Source: Bacillota bacterium (GTDB lineage Bacteria; Bacillota; Dethiobacteria; Dethiobacterales; Dethiobacteraceae). From it: a stretch of DNA of 5,708 nt. The notes under the pieces are model-generated. The model was not told the DNA's origin. It ran no database searches and was given only the letters and a program-made list of their open reading frames with translations. Shown one piece after another: positions 5,124 to 5,708 of this stretch (positions within the stretch are counted from its first letter, which is position 1; each line of letters opens with the position of its first letter). The stretch is taken from contig DUUE01000009.1 in assembly GCA_012841735.1 (NCBI GenBank), positions 1 through 5,708 of the forward strand, given 5' to 3'. The position numbers and the translations under genes were made by a program.

Positions 5124-5708
5124 TCACACTTCCTCCGCCAGGGCCAACGCTTCCGGCAGGCTGATTTTACCGGTATAAAGTGCCTGGCCGATAATTACGC
5201 CCGTGACCCCCAGCCGTTCCAGCGGCAGCAGCTGCCGGATGTCTTCCAGGGAAGACATGCCGCCGGAGGCAATCACTTTCACCGGCGCCGCTGTTGCCAT
5301 TTCCCGCAAAGCTTTCAGGTTGGGGCCGGTCAGCGTCCCGTCCCGCATGATGTCGGTATAGACTATTTCCGTAATACCGAGGTCCGCCAGCCGCCGGGCC
5401 AGCTCCACAGCCGTCACGTCCGCTTCTTCCACCCAGCCGCGGATGGCTGCCATGCCGTTCCTGGCGTCAATACCCGCCATAATCCGGCCGGGGTAGCGCG
5501 CACACAGATCCGCCACCAGCTGCGGGTCCGTTGCCGCCGCCGTCCCCAGAATGACCCGGGACACACCGCTTTCCAGCAAAGCTTCCGCCGCTTTTTGTGT
5601 CCGGATGCCTCCGCCCACCTGGACCGGGATGTTGACAGCCTGCACGATCCTGGTGATCAGCCCGGTATTTTGCAGCCCGCCGGCAAAAGCGCCGTCCAGG
5701 TCCACCAC
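5124..5708 (-). CDS. hisA: ProFAR isomerase (HisA), 5'-truncated by the window edge
   Basis: HisA isomerises the aminoaldose ProFAR to the aminoketose PRFAR by an Amadori rearrangement, supplying HisF with substrate. The window holds the last 194 residues; about 47 N-terminal ones, including the first catalytic Asp, lie beyond the right edge. The fragment opens with VVDLDGAFAG, which is the conserved LHVVDLDGA strand, so the GTG codons at the edge are internal valines and not a start. Further landmarks, in fragment numbering, are VQVGGGIRT at 29-37, AGIDARNG at 78-85 with the second catalytic Asp D81, YTDIMRDGTLTGPN at 117-130, VIASGGMS at 145-152 and VIIGQALYTGKI at 171-182. The RDG-T-TGPN form and the neighbouring hisF point to HisA itself rather than the dual-function PriA of actinobacteria. 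The stop TGA lies two bases before the hisF ATG. Confidence 0.96.
   Translation of the reverse strand: MVDLDGAFAGGLQNTGLITRIVQAVNIPVQVGGGIRTQKAAEALLESGVSRVILGTAAATDPQLVADLCARYPGRIMAGIDARNGMAAIRGWVEEADVTAVELARRLADLGITEIVYTDIMRDGTLTGPNLKALREMATAAPVKVIASGGMSSLEDIRQLLPLERLGVTGVIIGQALYTGKISLPEALALAEEV
5131..5136 (-). promoter_or_regulatory. Ribosome binding site of hisF
   Basis: The minus strand reads GGAGGA at the very end of hisA. The GGAGG core is 10 nt from the ATG at 5121 and 4 nt from the GTG at 5127, so spacing alone does not decide the start. The family N-terminus favours the ATG. Confidence 0.6.

Noticed and set aside
4306..5178. Long plus-strand open frame of 290 codons opposite hisF and the start of hisIE
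   Set aside because: It is antisense to two genes with unmistakable family motifs, resembles no family I recognise and has no supporting ribosome binding site that I saw. Long antisense frames are expected in GC-rich coding DNA.
1..5708. Mobile elements, CRISPR arrays, tRNA/rRNA genes, riboswitches or a novel defence-type system
   Set aside because: No transposase, repeat-spacer pattern, structured RNA signature or unknown gene is visible. Nearly every base is covered by eight well-known housekeeping or regulatory genes.

Overview
The window is a densely packed bacterial chromosomal segment in which every recognisable gene lies on the minus strand, so transcription runs from position 5708 towards position 1. 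It is GC-rich. Strong GGAGG-type ribosome binding sites, a PHP-type (Bacillus HisJ-like) histidinol phosphatase, a fused HisIE and a cysteine-bearing Rrf2 regulator together suggest a GC-rich member of the Bacillota, most likely a Clostridia/Peptococcaceae-like anaerobe. That placement is an inference from gene types and order, not a proven assignment.

Right half (5708 to about 2909), late histidine biosynthesis: hisA (its 5' end lies beyond the right edge), hisF, hisIE and a PHP-family histidinol-phosphatase (hisJ). Consecutive genes overlap or abut within a few bases, as in a translationally coupled operon. The encoded steps are HisI and HisE (PRATP hydrolysis), HisA (ProFAR isomerisation), HisF (the cyclase half of IGP synthase) and HisJ (dephosphorylation of histidinol phosphate). 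HisG, HisD, HisC, HisH and the IGP dehydratase are not in the window and are presumably upstream or elsewhere.

Left half (about 2898 to 1), a second transcription unit: a good sigma-A-like promoter lies in the 64-bp gap after hisJ, with a perfect 15-bp inverted repeat in its spacer. It leads into an Rrf2/IscR-type regulator with a cysteine cluster, then a methylated-DNA--protein-cysteine methyltransferase (ogt), prolipoprotein diacylglyceryl transferase (lgt) and chorismate synthase (aroC, whose 3' end is cut by the left edge). ogt, lgt and aroC overlap or abut. A gap of about 75 bp separates the regulator from ogt.

The coding content is ordinary housekeeping and the window shows no mobile element, CRISPR array, RNA gene or novel enzyme system. 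The most interesting element is the operator-like palindrome between the -35 and -10 boxes of the regulator gene. It suggests an autoregulated, possibly Fe-S or redox-responsive regulator heading an operon of unrelated functions (DNA alkylation repair, lipoprotein maturation, aromatic biosynthesis), with no isc/nifS genes next to it. There is no gene-free stretch over 300 bases.
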